Assembly (NCBI RefSeq): GCF_032884065.1 | Contig: NC_088867.1 | Coordinates: 31,450,593-31,514,592, forward strand | Length of the DNA stretch: 64,000 bases | Reading direction: 5' to 3' | DNA from: Artemia franciscana | Taxonomy: Eukaryota; Arthropoda; Branchiopoda; Anostraca; Artemiidae | In this document: piece after piece, positions 47,813 through 60,064 of the stretch | Layout: the number at the start of each line of letters is the position of its first letter | Numbering within the stretch: the first letter of the stretch is position 1 | The notes under the pieces: model-generated | Told to the model about the DNA's origin: nothing | Database searches by the model: none | What the model saw: only the letters and a program-made list of their open reading frames with translations | Made by a program: the position numbers and the translations under genes

Positions 47813-50800
47813 TGTCAAATATCCAAAAGTGCCATCGACAACTTTGATCTGCCAAAATGATGACAATTAATATTTACAAGCTTGGAAATGTAACTAAACA
47901 AAGGGTATTGAGACACATAATTACCTCATTTCTTAAGATTCAAGTCTAGGCCTCCTAAGTAACATAACGAATTATATATGAAAGCAGAATATATTCTATG
48001 AATGTAACTAATTGTTCATTATATCTCTGAATTTCTATATTTTGGTTAGGGGTACTCACAAAGAGGGGAATATAGGTCAAAGCTAAAAAAGTGGCAATCA
48101 AGTCAAGTAAATACATTAAATTACATATAAGAGCAGAATAAGTTTTATGATTTTACTTTTTCACTCTAATATGATGTAAATATCATCTCATTTATCATAT
48201 GACTGTCACTGAAAATTCTGATTTGCTAAAATTATAACTACGAATATTCTCATGCCTGGAAATGTAGCCACAGAAAGTGTATTTCATTCTACTATTGCTT
48301 TGAATTTTCCTCAAACGCCTTCGAAATATATCTGCTTAATATGTTTCATGTTATCTTCTTGTGCTATTTCAAGGCAAACGATGGGAAAGCCTCGGGTGCG
48401 ATGAACCATGTCTGATTATTTATTTATTTTGTTTCATCGATTCTGATTGTATCTAATTGGACTTAGTTGCATGACTCAATAGGTTATGGCTAAGTTGTTT
48501 AACAAGTCAATATTAACAACAAAATGACGCAACTTTGATTCCCACATCAGTCAAATTTTTCATATGCTTTTAAATTTTAGAAAAAAAAAGTTGAAAAAAA
48601 GTAAATTAGTATTTCTATGACTAATTTTTGGAACCAATTAAATTCCTTGATTGACTAATAACAAAACGTGTTAACTTACAGTGCGGATATAGCCAAGGCC
48701 ATTCAGAAAGTCAGCACAAGGCGGGGTGACACTCAAGTGTCTTACACGAGTTTCATTATCCATTAATTATAACTGCAAAATTCACTCAAGGACGGAGATT
48801 GTTAACCATTGTCCTGGCATAAACTGGATCCACTTATACTACTTACCGATTGAAAATCTACATGATATTTGGTCTTGAATAAATACGTATTTTAATTCTT
48901 TCGGGATTCTTTAAGCAAGTTTGAACTAATTGGTTTTTGGAAGGAAACTATAAGAAGAAAATGTTAACATAAATTTATATTCTATTAAACTGATACATCT
49001 AAACCGAACATTTCAAATACACTGGTGTAAAGAAAAAATAACTCATTTAGGCTTTAGTTTAGGGGTGAAAGTTTGGAAAACTAATCGCGTTACTGAGTGA
49101 ATCGACTAGACTATTATTTTGAAAACTGTTATTTGTATTATCAGGATATCCTAGTCCATGTCTGTATGTTTTCATGTTTCAAGTCAATCAAAAAAAAAAA
49201 ATCCCAATTTTTTGACAAACAAATTTTCCGGCAACTCTTCATTCACTGGACTAATGAAACCCTTTTTTGATCCATTCAACAAGACTTGTATGTTTTGAGC
49301 AAATTTGTGGAAAGAGAATTAGTTTGCGAATTCTTAGTTCGAGAAATTCCCGATTTTCAAAACGATGAAGTCTGCTGGCACCTCAACCAAAAGCCAGATG
49401 ATCTAAAGTACATCAAAGGAAGTCTGATTGACTGTGACTGTGTGTGCATCAGGTTCCAAATGGATCCTTATCTCCTATTTTCGTGCGGAAAATAAGTGGG
49501 GCTTGGAAGTGGCTCACAGTTCAGAAAATCACTTCCCTGTGTCCCCTTACCCCAAAGTTATTGCTTCATAAGTTTCAAATAGATCGGAGGACTCTCTTAT
49601 AAAGGTTGGAAAAGGGGTGCAGGCCATTTAAAGAATCTTGGTAATTATCTGATACTTTCAACGAGGTACTTGCCCCATAAGTTTCTAATAGATTCGTAAA
49701 AAAATATTTTCCTTATACCTTTAGGGGAGCTTCTGGGGCTAGAGGAGCTACTAGCCAACTTTGGTTCTTAAATCCCTCAAATTGAAAGTTGTTGAGGGAA
49801 TGCAACTAAACAAATGTACAACATGCCTACTTTCCTTTTTTTTAGTTTAGCTGGGAAGTGAGGTATTTAGTGGGGCCACATGAATCGCTCTCCAGTCATA
49901 TTGTTTGAAAATAGTTGCTCGCTTCTGGCTCAAAAAAGTTTGCAAGATTCCGTCCTTTTCGAAGTTGATTACCTCTTATAATGCAGATTGAAATCTTTAC
50001 ATTATTTTCTTTATGAAATTCAGCAACTTATTTATTTTTGAAAAAGGCTACCTTATGTGCTAAGAATTGACTAAATACACAATTTTATGCCTTTTGCTTT
50101 GTGACTGGGCTCATATCTTCCTCCACTGAAGATGCAATCGTTTTAATGTCTCAATCATTTTGAGCAAAGTGAGTACCTAAGAATTTTGAGACGGTTTGAT
50201 AATGGGTGATGGGGGTTTCAGGGGACAAAAAAAGTGTTAGTATGTTAAGAACACGGGATGGGCTTAATTCCAGGGTACTTGGATAGTCAATTTCGAATTG
50301 AATAAAAACTTTAAAGTTTCTATGACCATCCCTTGCATACAAAATAGCTGAGGAAAAAAACTACTGGTTTAATTCCGAAAGAACAACGACCTTAATAGGG
50401 TAAGATAAAATCTTCATTGAAGTGTTGATTCTCATTAAAGAGACAACAAAAGTGCATGAAACGGCATTTCTAAGGAGTTCCTTTTTTCAGAAACTTTTCC
50501 TGATTGTACGTGTCTGATTAGGCCTTGTCTCCAAGAAAAGAACTGAAACAAATTTATTAAATAAGTGTAGAATAGAGAGGTAGATAAGTGTATTTTAAAT
50601 CCAAATATACAGCCATGAACAAAGTGCAATAACATAAACGATAAACATATTATAAATATTAAACATAAACATAAATATTCTTTCCATAAAGCAGATAATA
50701 CGCAGACAATATTCAAAGTTTATGAAGTGACAGCCCAAAATAGTTTTTTTTATACATTTACTTCTGTTGTAGTTTATAGTAACTGAAGCTAAAAATTTCC

Positions 50801-51827
50801 ATTTTTAACTGAAAGATGTTAATTATCAACACCATAAACACCGGAGATACTATGGTTGAAACTATTGTGAACATGGCGTGAAACTGTTTCAGTTTCAGTT
50901 TTACCAAAGATAGGACAGATTGGTAAATTCGCTACTCTGTTAAAATTGGTGCATGGAATTTTTTGCAGCAAAACCCAACAAAAGTCATTAAACTCTTAAA
51001 TGTTAATGTAACTAGGGAAGTTGTGAAATTTTCACTTTCTTTTTTTGATAATGTCAACGGACCTTCCCATGAAGCAAAGTTGCATTATCTTCCATTTTTG
51101 CGTTTCCAGTTTTCTTTCATAGTTGACCCCCCACTTATTTTGTAACTTGAAATTTTTAAACATTTTTTTTAACTTAAGATTCATTGTTGTGCTTCAACTT
51201 TGAAACATTTTCTTGTACATTTTACAAAACTAGCTTAAGGTTTTTTTTTTATTACTATAAACTTTATAAAGATCTTTTCGACACTTTACAATGTAAGGTT
51301 ATTTATTAACTTTGAAAATGTTCATTTCTGGTTTATATTCTTAAATTCTGAATTGATTGTTTTTTACTTTTAAAACTCGGTGTTTATACTTGAAAAATCT
51401 TCATACCTAATAAATACTATTAAAAACTACTTAATAAAAACTAACTAAAATTCTTTCCTCACCATATTTTTTTGGGGGATTGCTTATTTTGTAAAGTAAC
51501 TTTGGAACTTCAAAATATAAAACTTTTAAACATTAGCCCTAAAAAAAGTTCTATATCGTTCTTCTACTATTTCCTCAAAATTAGAAAAAAAATTGTAGCT
51601 ATAATTTTTTCTTGTCACTACAAATTTAATAAAATATTTTATAAGTTTAAACTGATTAAGATTGAAAGAATTATCTTCTACCTTACTCCTAAGCCTATAT
51701 TTACAATCAAAGGAAATACTTTTCATATGTAAATGCTGTTTTATTAATGAAACATCTTAAAAACAAAGTATCAATGGAGTTTTTTTCCTCTAGTTTTCCT
51801 GCATCCGTTTTGTTTACTCTTTTTAGA
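47811..51827. other. no recognised gene
   Basis: AT-rich sequence. One short frame with somewhat coding-like composition (49286-49495) is listed separately. Other frames (50151-50342 and 50435-50716 minus, 51472-51732 plus) have low-complexity AT-driven translations and look like chance. Confidence 0.5.
49286..49495 (+). CDS. unassigned short open frame, possible exon
   Basis: A 69-codon frame containing FVERELVCEFLVREIPDFQN and DDLKYIKGSLIDCDCVC. Its mixed, polar composition is more protein-like than the surrounding AT-rich frames, and a CAG|GTTCC possible donor lies near its end. I recognise no family, and no partner exon was found. Confidence 0.15.
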   Translation: MYVLSKFVERELVCEFLVREIPDFQNDEVCWHLNQKPDDLKYIKGSLIDCDCVCIRFQMDPYLLFSCGK

Positions 51828-52760
51828 ATAGAATAGTACTTTATTATCAAGGCAACTCTTACAACATAAAAAACTGCCAAACTTATTGGTTTCAGTTAGC
51901 TAGCCTACATTGTATAAAAAAAAAAAAATATAAATACATAAATGAAATATTAAAACATTGCTTACAGCGACGAGCCAAACTGACCTGTGAAATAAAATGA
52001 ATAAAATGAGTACAAGTGAGTACTTAAGTAAACAAGCAAAAGTACATAAGTAAAAAGTGAGTAAAATAAGTAAAAGTAGATAATTTAAGTAAAATGAATA
52101 AAAATGAGGGCATAAGTAAAAACATAAGTACATTATAAAAAAAATACAACGACGAATCCAACTGGCCTGTCAAATAAAAATGAAACAACAAAACTAACCA
52201 ATTAACAATACAAATGACCCATTAACGTGATGCATTACAAATTTCATTTATTTATGATTTCAACAAACGCTGGCACAAAGCTCTTTCTGTAACGCTCAGT
52301 TCTTGCATTAATAAGATATAAACTTTGATTTTTTGTGCTTTTGATCGGGGTAAACTGGGCTTTGGATACATTGAAAGTGTGGGTTATGACGGAGATATTT
52401 TCCGAAATTGGTAAAAAGAGTAACACGTCGGGCTGCCAAGGTAGGGAGAAGGAATTCCTTGAGGATGAGAATGTAAGGCACTTTGCTCTGACCGTGAATA
52501 ATTCTCAGAGCTCTCTTCTGGACAACTTCTTTGTAGCCTATTCGACTGATCTACCGTAAGACCAAAATGCCACACCGGGCAAGCATACTCAAGCTGTGGG
52601 CGGATAACAGATGTATAAAGGCAGAGCATATGTGCTTTTGGGTATGAAAATTTAGCAAATAGCTTAAGGAGAGACAGAGATCTATTAGCCCGTTTAACAA
52701 CAGAGCAAATGTGGGCCTTATTTGACAGAAAAGATGCAGTAATACTGACTAGAAAATATC
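51828..52760 (-). mobile_element. 3' end of a degenerate LINE of a second family
   Basis: A minus-strand relic of a jockey/CR1-like non-LTR retrotransposon. It covers the end of the reverse transcriptase: LYTSVIRPQLEYACPVWHFG, QKRALRIIHG after a frameshift, LLPTLAARRVTLFTNFGKYL, and a terminal RTERYRKSFVPAFVEIINK followed by a stop at about 52244. At least two frameshifts separate these pieces. Beyond the stop, about 51960-52140 is rich in AAGTAAAAGTA-type low-complexity sequence, and a CGACGAAYCCAACTGGCCTG-like motif occurs twice about 180 bp apart. The fragment is 5' truncated and inactive. Confidence 0.85.
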
Positions 52761-53989
52761 AAAATCCTTTTGGAGGTCAATTAAAAGGAGAGTTTTTTAC
52801 AAGAGAACTTCACACTCCGATTTTCTTTTTTACAGAGTGCAACATAAACTCGTCTTAAGTTGCGATAAAAATTAAATCTAATTTTTGTTGAGCCCTTTCA
52901 GAATGACAAAGATAAAGCCTTATGCATTCCAGGTCTCTTTATAGTCACTTTCCGTATTAAATCGTGAAAAGTAATGATCCCCATATGGAGACTTTTCTCG
53001 TAAGTAACATTCTTTGATCTTTATGATTGTCAGCTAATATTTGTATATTCTGTCCCATGATTGCCGTAGTGCCCGAGAGCATTGGTGATGGTGCCTTTTC
53101 TATTTTTATTTCCTGCAGTGATTCCCTCTTTCTTCTATGGCATAAATTGGAGAGTTTAAGGTGTTTTTCTTTCTTGTCCATTCTGCTGATTATATTCTTT
53201 AATTTTAATTTTTTATACTCTCATGGAATTCCAATTTGACTCGACTGTTTCTTAAAGGAAGAAGAAGAATCTCTTCGAAGTTAACGCATAAATATTTTAT
53301 TGTTCTAAAGTTCTAAGAAGTTTCTTTACAAAACTTGTCGACATAAAAAAATTAAGTTACAAAAAGAGATACAAATTTTAATTAGTATTTTATAAGCTAT
53401 AAGAATGTTTTTCTTAAATGTAAAGTTAAAGCATAGAGTTTTAGTTACAAAAAAAAGAAATTCATAATGACATTTGTTGTTATGATGATAAAACGAGAGT
53501 TTCAAAGTTAATATACAAACGCAAAATTTTGGAGCGTCAAATAAATTCCTTACGAAATTAAAAAAAAAACAAAAAAAGTAAGGTTAGTTTTTCAAATATA
53601 AAAAAGTTTCTTCGCTGACGAAGACAATGCATTTTTAAGTTACAGAAAAATCTTTAAACAATTTGGTAGGTTGGAAAAGTAGGGAGGGGGATCAGTGAAG
53701 AGTTTCAAGGATCCAAGCGGCAAGTAGTCTGAAAACTTTAAGACGGACTTGAAACAAACATGTTCTTTCGCACATTCACACATTTGCCTTCTTCCTCTCC
53801 CCAACTGTCCACCAGTTAAATCCCCATCTTCTTTTCCTGAGAATTTACAAGAAAGTAACGTTGATAACCTAGATCCATAGTTGTTTCTGTTTACCTCTGC
53901 CTCCCTCCAAGTGAAAATTGTTGGCTCATTTTGCAGACATGCTGTTTTGATAGGCGTGGTATTCATGATCTCTTTCGATGTACTTCGCT
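52761..53989. other. no recognised gene
   Basis: AT-rich. A 108-codon minus-strand frame (53640-53966) contains TWREAEVNRNNYGSRLSTLL and is unassigned. Frames at 52957-53239 overlap on both strands. Confidence 0.5.
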
Positions 53990-55480
53990 ACCTCACCGAG
54001 GATAGAATCTTTTCGAACAATACCTAATGTTCCCAATATTTTTAAAATGGAACAAAGATCAAAACTTTCTACACTATTTTGATAACCTCATGTCAAGTAT
54101 TGTGTTTTGATTTACCTTGCTACTATAATGTGAAGAAAAATCGAATTTCCATGAGGGCTCATAGAAGAAAACTTAAGTAGATTGGAGATATGTCAGTTTT
54201 AATCGTTTCCTATCCCAGCCCAAAAACGGATTTGGTGGATTGATCCCATTGTCACCTCACAAACAGAACACTATCTGAAAGTTTAAATTGCACACCTCAA
54301 GTCGTTTCTGAGACATTGCGTGTATGCCATTTTGATAGCCTGAATTCGCTTAGTATCAATAGATCCACCCCATGCTTCCTCCCCTATTGAAACTTTGAGG
54401 TCTATCCCTCTCCCTACACTCCTTAAAGTTTAGACTCGATTTCCCAAGCCATTCTTGAGATACTCTTAAACTTTTGTTTTCGTTACTGGGTAAATTTGGT
54501 GTTCTTCGATTTACATTGTTACTCCATTGTATTACCGTGAATAGATTCTAGTTTCATAGAAGCTTAAAGTGCCAAATTTTTTGGCAAATTTGAGACAGAA
54601 TATATTTAGCCCTCCTTTACTCCATCCCCAATCCCAAATTTAAAGAATAAATCCCCCCACCACAAAAAATGATGTTGCAAGAAAAGTTTAGCTTGATCTT
54701 CCGAGTTAGTGAAGATGTGATATTTTGATAACATGAGATCATGTAGTGTCTGTTGATTTACATCACTACTTTATCATAAATAGCCTCCATGTCTCATTGC
54801 AGTTTATAGTGCAAGGAAATTTTGATTGACCACAGACAAACATATTTAGCCTTTCCCCTTCCTTTCACAATACTACCTGAAAGTTTTAACTCGACCCCCT
54901 GGCCGTTTTTGAGATATTTCAAACATTATAATTTGTAACTAGGCTGCACTTTGTCTGTTTTGATTTAGCTCTAACCTCCTCCTTAAGTCAAAGCTCGATG
55001 TTAACTTGTCCCTTCTACCTCAAAACACCGTTAAAGTTGCAACTTGATAATCTAAGGCGTTCCATAGATGCTGCAGATACACCACTTTGATAACCTGAAA
55101 ACAAACAGTGTCTTTTGATTTAGATCGCTATCTAACTGTGCATATATTATAAATCCCATAGAAGCTTATGATGCAAAATGCTTAGTGGATATAGACAAAT
55201 ATTGTTTAAATCATTTTCCTCCCCCTAACACAAAATTTGAAGTCCCTTTGTCTCACCTTCCCCATTCTTTCTCCAATAATACTTGGGAGTTTTAACTTCA
55301 TCCTCTAAATTGTTCCAGAGATAGAACGTATATACAATTTTGACGACCAGGGTTCATATATTGTCTCTTGATTTAACTCTGCCCCTCCTCCTCAAAGTTA
55401 AAATTTGAGGTTCAGTTGCTACCTTACATAAAACCTACAATCTGATGCTCCAAGCTGTTTCCCAGGTATTGCAGATACCT
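53990..55480 (+). repeat. R4 decayed tandem repeat region
   Basis: Recurring pairs of motifs: a TTTTGATAACCTGA...TGTCTTTTGATTTA segment at about 54075, 54330, 54727, 55092 and 55338, and a CTGAAAGTTTTAACTCGACC...GTTTTTGAGATA segment at about 54265, 54880, 55025 and 55285. Spacing is irregular, 250-400 bp. The same phrases occur at about 5500-5600, 43600-43940 and 62620-62700, and inverted at 21400 and 62870. No open frame runs through it. Confidence 0.65.
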
Positions 55481-55490
55481 GGGAAACAGC
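55454..55490. repeat. perfect 16-bp inverted repeat with 5-base loop
   Basis: GCTGTTTCCCAGGTAT (55454-55469), loop TGCAG, and the exact inverse ATACCTGGGAAACAGC (55475-55490). It lies at the end of the R4 region. It has no T-run like a terminator and is more likely a local duplication-inversion. Confidence 0.9.
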
Positions 55491-55499
55491 CATGTCCCT

Positions 55500-56699
55500 G
55501 GGGCTGCGGGGATGATGTTGTCCCTGGAGTCATATTGTTAGACTTTTCATCGTTTATGAATAAAACTGCCTGTCTCAAAAGTTGGATCTAATATCTAGGG
55601 GCTACATGGAGACTAGGCAACAAAAGAGAACATGAGGTAGACCAATAGACTGGCTGCACTCAAATCACAATTGGCCCTTAAAAGGGCATTCAAATTTATA
55701 TTTTTATGAGGATTATCCTCCTCAAAGTTTAAATGACTTTTTTCTTTAGGGAGGGGGTGGGGAAATAGTTTACTAGGCCTTTGTCAGAATCCAACATTTT
55801 TTTTCCGTTTTTCCTTCTATATTGAACTCTCTTTGCCCAGAGACTTAAGGGTAGAAGTTACGAGCCGATCTGATTTTTTTTTGCCCTTTTTAGGCCTATT
55901 TTTTCTTGTTGGGGGGGGGGTATTATGTTTTGGAAGTTTTTTTTTAGTTAGGCTCCTAATGGCCCAAGAACTTACGGTTGTAAGTCTCAAAAGGGTCAAC
56001 AGGATTGTTAGTCCATTTTGAGCCCATATCCCCCTCCTGTATAAACAATAAACTAGTATATATTTAACCAAAGAGTCAGTAAATAAATTAAGACAAAATA
56101 TAAACTTGTCTACTTTAAAAGAGAAAAATGTGATACGTAAAAATATTGTGAAAGAGCTTGCAACCCAAATTCAACTTCATCTACCAACTATTTGTTTGTT
56201 TATTCTACCTTTATTTATTCTACCATCTACCTCTATTTACCCAAATTTCTTTAGATTGAGAAGTAAGATGAAAGTATTTTAGAGACCTCCAAAAATATGA
56301 AAATTTTCCTGCTTTTAAGTAAGCTTAGATCATTTTCCGAGAAAAGTTGAAGTAAATTCGCAATTCACAAGTTTAATGATGTCGGCATCTTGTTGTTTCG
56401 GTGTGAGCTACAGCTCTAGGCTTTTCACAAAATTGTATGATCCACAGGGAACACAAACTTTAAGTAATAATGTAAAAACTGAACCCTGACTTAACATAGC
56501 TAATAGCAATTGAATGAAATTAATTGCAATAACTGAATGAATAAGTGTAATTATTGTACTCTATTGAACGTAGTTTGGACATCAAAATAAATTTCTTACA
56601 AAAAATAAAATTAAAACAAAATTCTCCAAGCAATGGAACCTTTGAAAATAGCCAAAGTATTATTAACTTATACTTAGAGATAAATATTCCAAAATTTTC
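55500..56699. other. no gene seen
   Basis: AT-rich sequence with T-runs and a G-run at 55911-55920. Frames at 55817-56071 occur on both strands and resemble nothing known to me. Confidence 0.55.
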
Positions 56700-57654
56700 A
56701 AACAGTTCGTGGTATAATAATGTAGTAAGGAGCGACCCGGCTCAATAGTAAACGAAACTCTAAAAAACGGAATTTTGATGCTAAAATATACATCAAAAGA
56801 ATCAGATTTTCATGCTGATTTTAAATATATAAGTTTCATCAAATTTAGTCTTTGTCATCAAAAGTTACGAGCCTGAAAAAATTTGCCTTATATTAGAAAA
56901 TAGGGGAAAACACCCCCTAAAAGTCACAGAATCTTAACGAAAATCACACCATCGCATTCGGCGTATCAGAGAACCCTATAGCATAATTTCCAAGCTCCTA
57001 TGTACAAAAATGCGGAAATTTCGTATTTTTTGCCAGAAGACAAATCACGGGTGCGTGTTTATTTGTTTGTTTGTTTGTTTTTCTTTTCTTTTCCCCAGGG
57101 GCCATCGTATCGACCAAGTGGTCCTAGAATGTTGCAAGAGGGCTCATTCTAACGGAAATGAAAAGTTCTAGTGCCCTTTTTAAGTGACCAAAAAAATTGG
57201 AGGGCACCTAGGCCCCCTCCCACGCTCATTTTTTCTCCAAAGTCAACAGATCAAAATTTTGAGATAGCCATTTTGTTCCGCATAGTAAAAACCATAATAA
57301 CTATGTCTTTGGGAATGACTTACTCCCCCACAGTCCCTGGGAGAGGGGCTGCAAGTTACAAACTTCGACCAGTGTTTACATATAATAATGGTTATTGGGA
57401 AGTGTACAGTCGTTTTCAGGGGATTTTCTTTTGGTTTTGGGGGTGGGGTTGAGGGAAGGGGGCTATGTGGGAGGATCTTTCCTTGGAGAAATATGTCACG
57501 GGGGAAGAAAAATTCAATGAAAAGGGTGCAGGATTTTCTAAAATTACTATAAAAAAACAATGAAAAAATAAACATGGAAAAGTTTTTTCAATTCAAAATA
57601 AAGAGTAGCATTGAAACTTAAAACGAACAGAGATTATTACACATATGAGGGGTT

Positions 57655-57732
57655 CTAAAAATAATTTAGCATAAAGAGCGAGGTATTTAGGAGGAGATAA
57701 ATACCTCGCTCTTTATGCTAAAGTATTTTTAG
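57655..57732. repeat. local duplication-inversion forming a 35-bp hairpin
   Basis: Arms 57655-57689 and 57698-57732 are inverse copies with one mismatch; the inner 25 bp are perfect and the loop is 8 bases (GGAGGAGA). The right arm is the normal FB1 sequence (ACCTCGCTCTTTATGCTAAA); the left arm is an extra inverted copy absent from FB1 in R3 copies a, b and e. Confidence 0.92.
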
Positions 57733-58149
57733 TAATTTCAACTATTTATTCTACGGCCTTTCTAATTCAGGGGTCATTCTTAAAGAATTGGGACAAAACT
57801 TACGATTTAGTGTAAAGAACGAGGTATTAACGAGGGTATAAACCCCCTCATATACATAATAAAAATTAAAGAATATAAAAGTTTGTTACGTAAGTTAATT
57901 CTTAAGTTACGTATATTTTTTACTAATAAAAAAATTCGTTAAAAATCAAAATTTATAGTTGCCTTTTTATGTAACCGAAAAATTGCATGGCAACTAGGCC
58001 TCCTTCCCCATCCCTTATTTTCAAAATCGTCTGATCAAAACTAAGAGAAAGCCATTTAGCCAAAAATGGAATTAATATTCAAATTTCATTTATGTGTGGA
58101 GAGCCAAAATCAAACATGCATTAATTCAAAAACGTTCAGAAATTACATA

Positions 58150-58434
58150 AAAAACTAGTTTTTTTTAACTGAAAGTAAGGAGCGACATTAAAACTTAAAA
58201 CGAACAGAAATTACTCCGTATATGAAATGGGCTGTCCCCTCCGCAATCCCTCGCTCTTTACGCTAAAGTTTGAATCTTTGCCACAATTCTGCTTTTTAAA
58301 ACAATTAAAAGCTTTAGAGTAAAGAGCGAGGGATTGCGGAGGGGACAACCCATTTCATATACGGAGTAATTTCTGTTCGTTTTAAGTTTTAATGTCGCTC
58401 CTTACTTTCAGTTAAAAAAAAACTAGTTTTGTAT
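58150..58434. repeat. FB2 foldback in R3 copy d
   Basis: Arms of about 115-120 bp (left from ACTAGTTTTTTTTAACTGAA, right ending TTCAGTTAAAAAAAAACTAG) surround a loop with CACAATTCTGCTTTTTAAAA. Arm identity is near complete, including the central CCCCTCCGCAATCCCTCGCT block and its inverse. Confidence 0.92.
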
Positions 58435-58472
58435 GTTCTATCTGTAAAAGAAGAAATTGCAGCTCTTTGGGC

Positions 58473-60064
58473 TTTTCTCAAAAAGTTTAAAGTCTGACTC
58501 TTCTCAACTCTTCTTTTTAAAACAGTAAACAAATTTAGCGTAAAGAGCGGGGCGTTGATGAGGAAGCAGCCCCTTTCATATACGAAGTAATTTCTCTTCG
58601 TTTTAAGTTTTAATGTCGCTCCTTACTTTCAGTTAAAAAAACTAGTTTTTTTTATTAAATTTCTGAACGTTTTTGAATCAATGTTTTAATTTTGGCTCTC
58701 CGCAGAGGAATAATTAAAACGAAATTTGCATATTTATTTTTCTTGTCTAAATTGCTTTCTCTTGCTTTTGATAGAATGATTTTGAGAAAAAAGGAGCGGG
58801 GGAGGAAGCCTAGTTGCCCTCCGATTTTTTGGTTGCTTAAAAAGGCAACTAGAACTTTTAATTTTTTAAGAACGTTTTTATTAGTAAAAGATATACGTAA
58901 CTTATAAAGTAGCTTACGTAACGGACTTTTGTATTCTCATTTTTTATTACATATGTGAGGGGGTTCACCCCCTCGTCTGTACCTCGCTCTTTACACTAAA
59001 GCTTAAATTTTGCCCCAATTCATTAAGAATGACCCCTGAATCACAAAAGCCATAGAATAAATAGTTGAAATTACTAAAAATACTTTAGCGTAAAAAGAGA
59101 AGCATTAGGAGGAGGTTAGCCCCTCATATGCGTAATCATTTCTGTTCGTTTTCAGTTTTAATACTGCTCCTTACTTCCAGTTGAAAAAACTTTTTCATAT
59201 TTATTTTTTCATTGTTTTTTTAATAATGCTAGAAAATTCTGCGCTCCCTTCATGGAAATTTTCTTCCCCCATGAAAAATTCCTTGATGGGAAGCTCCCCC
59301 AACACATCCGCCTCTTCTCAACCCCTCCACTCAACCAAAAAAATCCCCCTGAAAGCACATGTACACTTCCCAATAACCATTACTATATGTAATCACTGGT
59401 CAAAGTTTGTAACTTGTAGCCCCTCCCACGGGGACTCTGGGGGAGTAAGTCGTCCCCAAAGACATAGTTATAAGGTTTTTTGACTACGTTGAATAAAATG
59501 GCTATCTCAGATTTTTGATCCGTTGAATCTGGGAAAATAATTAGCGTGGGAGGGGGCCTAGGTGCCCTCCAATTTTTTGGGTCACTTAAAAAGGGCACTA
59601 GAACTTTTCATTTTAGTTAGAATGAGCCCCCTCGCAACATTCTAAGACCACTGGGTCGATTCGATCACCCCTGGGAAAAAAACAAAAACAAAACAAACAA
59701 ATAAACACGCATCCGTGATCTGCTTTCTGGCTAAAAATACAAAAGTCCACATTTTTATAGATAGGAGCTTGAAACTTCTACGAGAGGGTTCTCTGATACG
59801 CTGAATCTGATGATTTGATTTTCGTTAAGGTTTTATGACTTTTAGGGGGTGTTTCTACCTATTTTCTAAAATAAGGCAAATTTTCTCAGGCTCGTAACTT
59901 TTGATGGGTAAGACTAAACTCGATGAAACTTATATATTTAAAATCAGCATTGAGATGCAATTCTTTTGATGTAGCTATTGGTTTCAAAATTCCATTTTTT
60001 AGAGTTTTGGTTACTATTGAGCCGGGTGGCTCCTTACTACAGTTCGTTACCACGAACTGTTTGA
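58473..60064 (-). repeat. R3 composite repeat, copy e (inverted, FB2 truncated)
   Basis: Read on the minus strand it starts with the hairpin ACAGTTCGTTACCACGAACT (60039-60060), then the leader, the CCCAGGGG and A-run boundary (about 59668-59700), the R2-like core (about 59470-59640), FB1 (about 58925-59185), the second core (about 58745-58870) and only the outer arm and loop of FB2 (about 58500-58655). It sits about 40 bp from the end of copy d, tail to tail. Confidence 0.88.

Larger units (their letters stand above)
56700..58434 (+). repeat. R3 composite repeat, copy d (full length, about 1.73 kb)
   Basis: The terminal hairpin is decayed on one side (ACAGTTCGTGGTATAATAAT, 56702 on) but AGTAAGGAGCGAC is intact. 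Order: leader, T-run with CCCCAGGGG (about 57075-57100), R2-like core (about 57160-57300), spacer with GTTTACATATAATAATGG, FB1 (about 57590-57860), second R2-like core (about 57945-58070) and FB2 (58150-58434). FB1 carries an extra hairpin (57655-57732). FB2 arms are almost identical. Confidence 0.9.

Noticed and set aside
51472..51732. 86-codon plus-strand frame
   Set aside because: The translation is dominated by K, I, F and N as expected from AT-rich DNA, with an equally long frame on the opposite strand.
55817..56071. Overlapping frames on both strands with a PTRKNRPKKGKKK stretch
   Set aside because: The basic stretch comes from T-runs read in reverse; no coding evidence.
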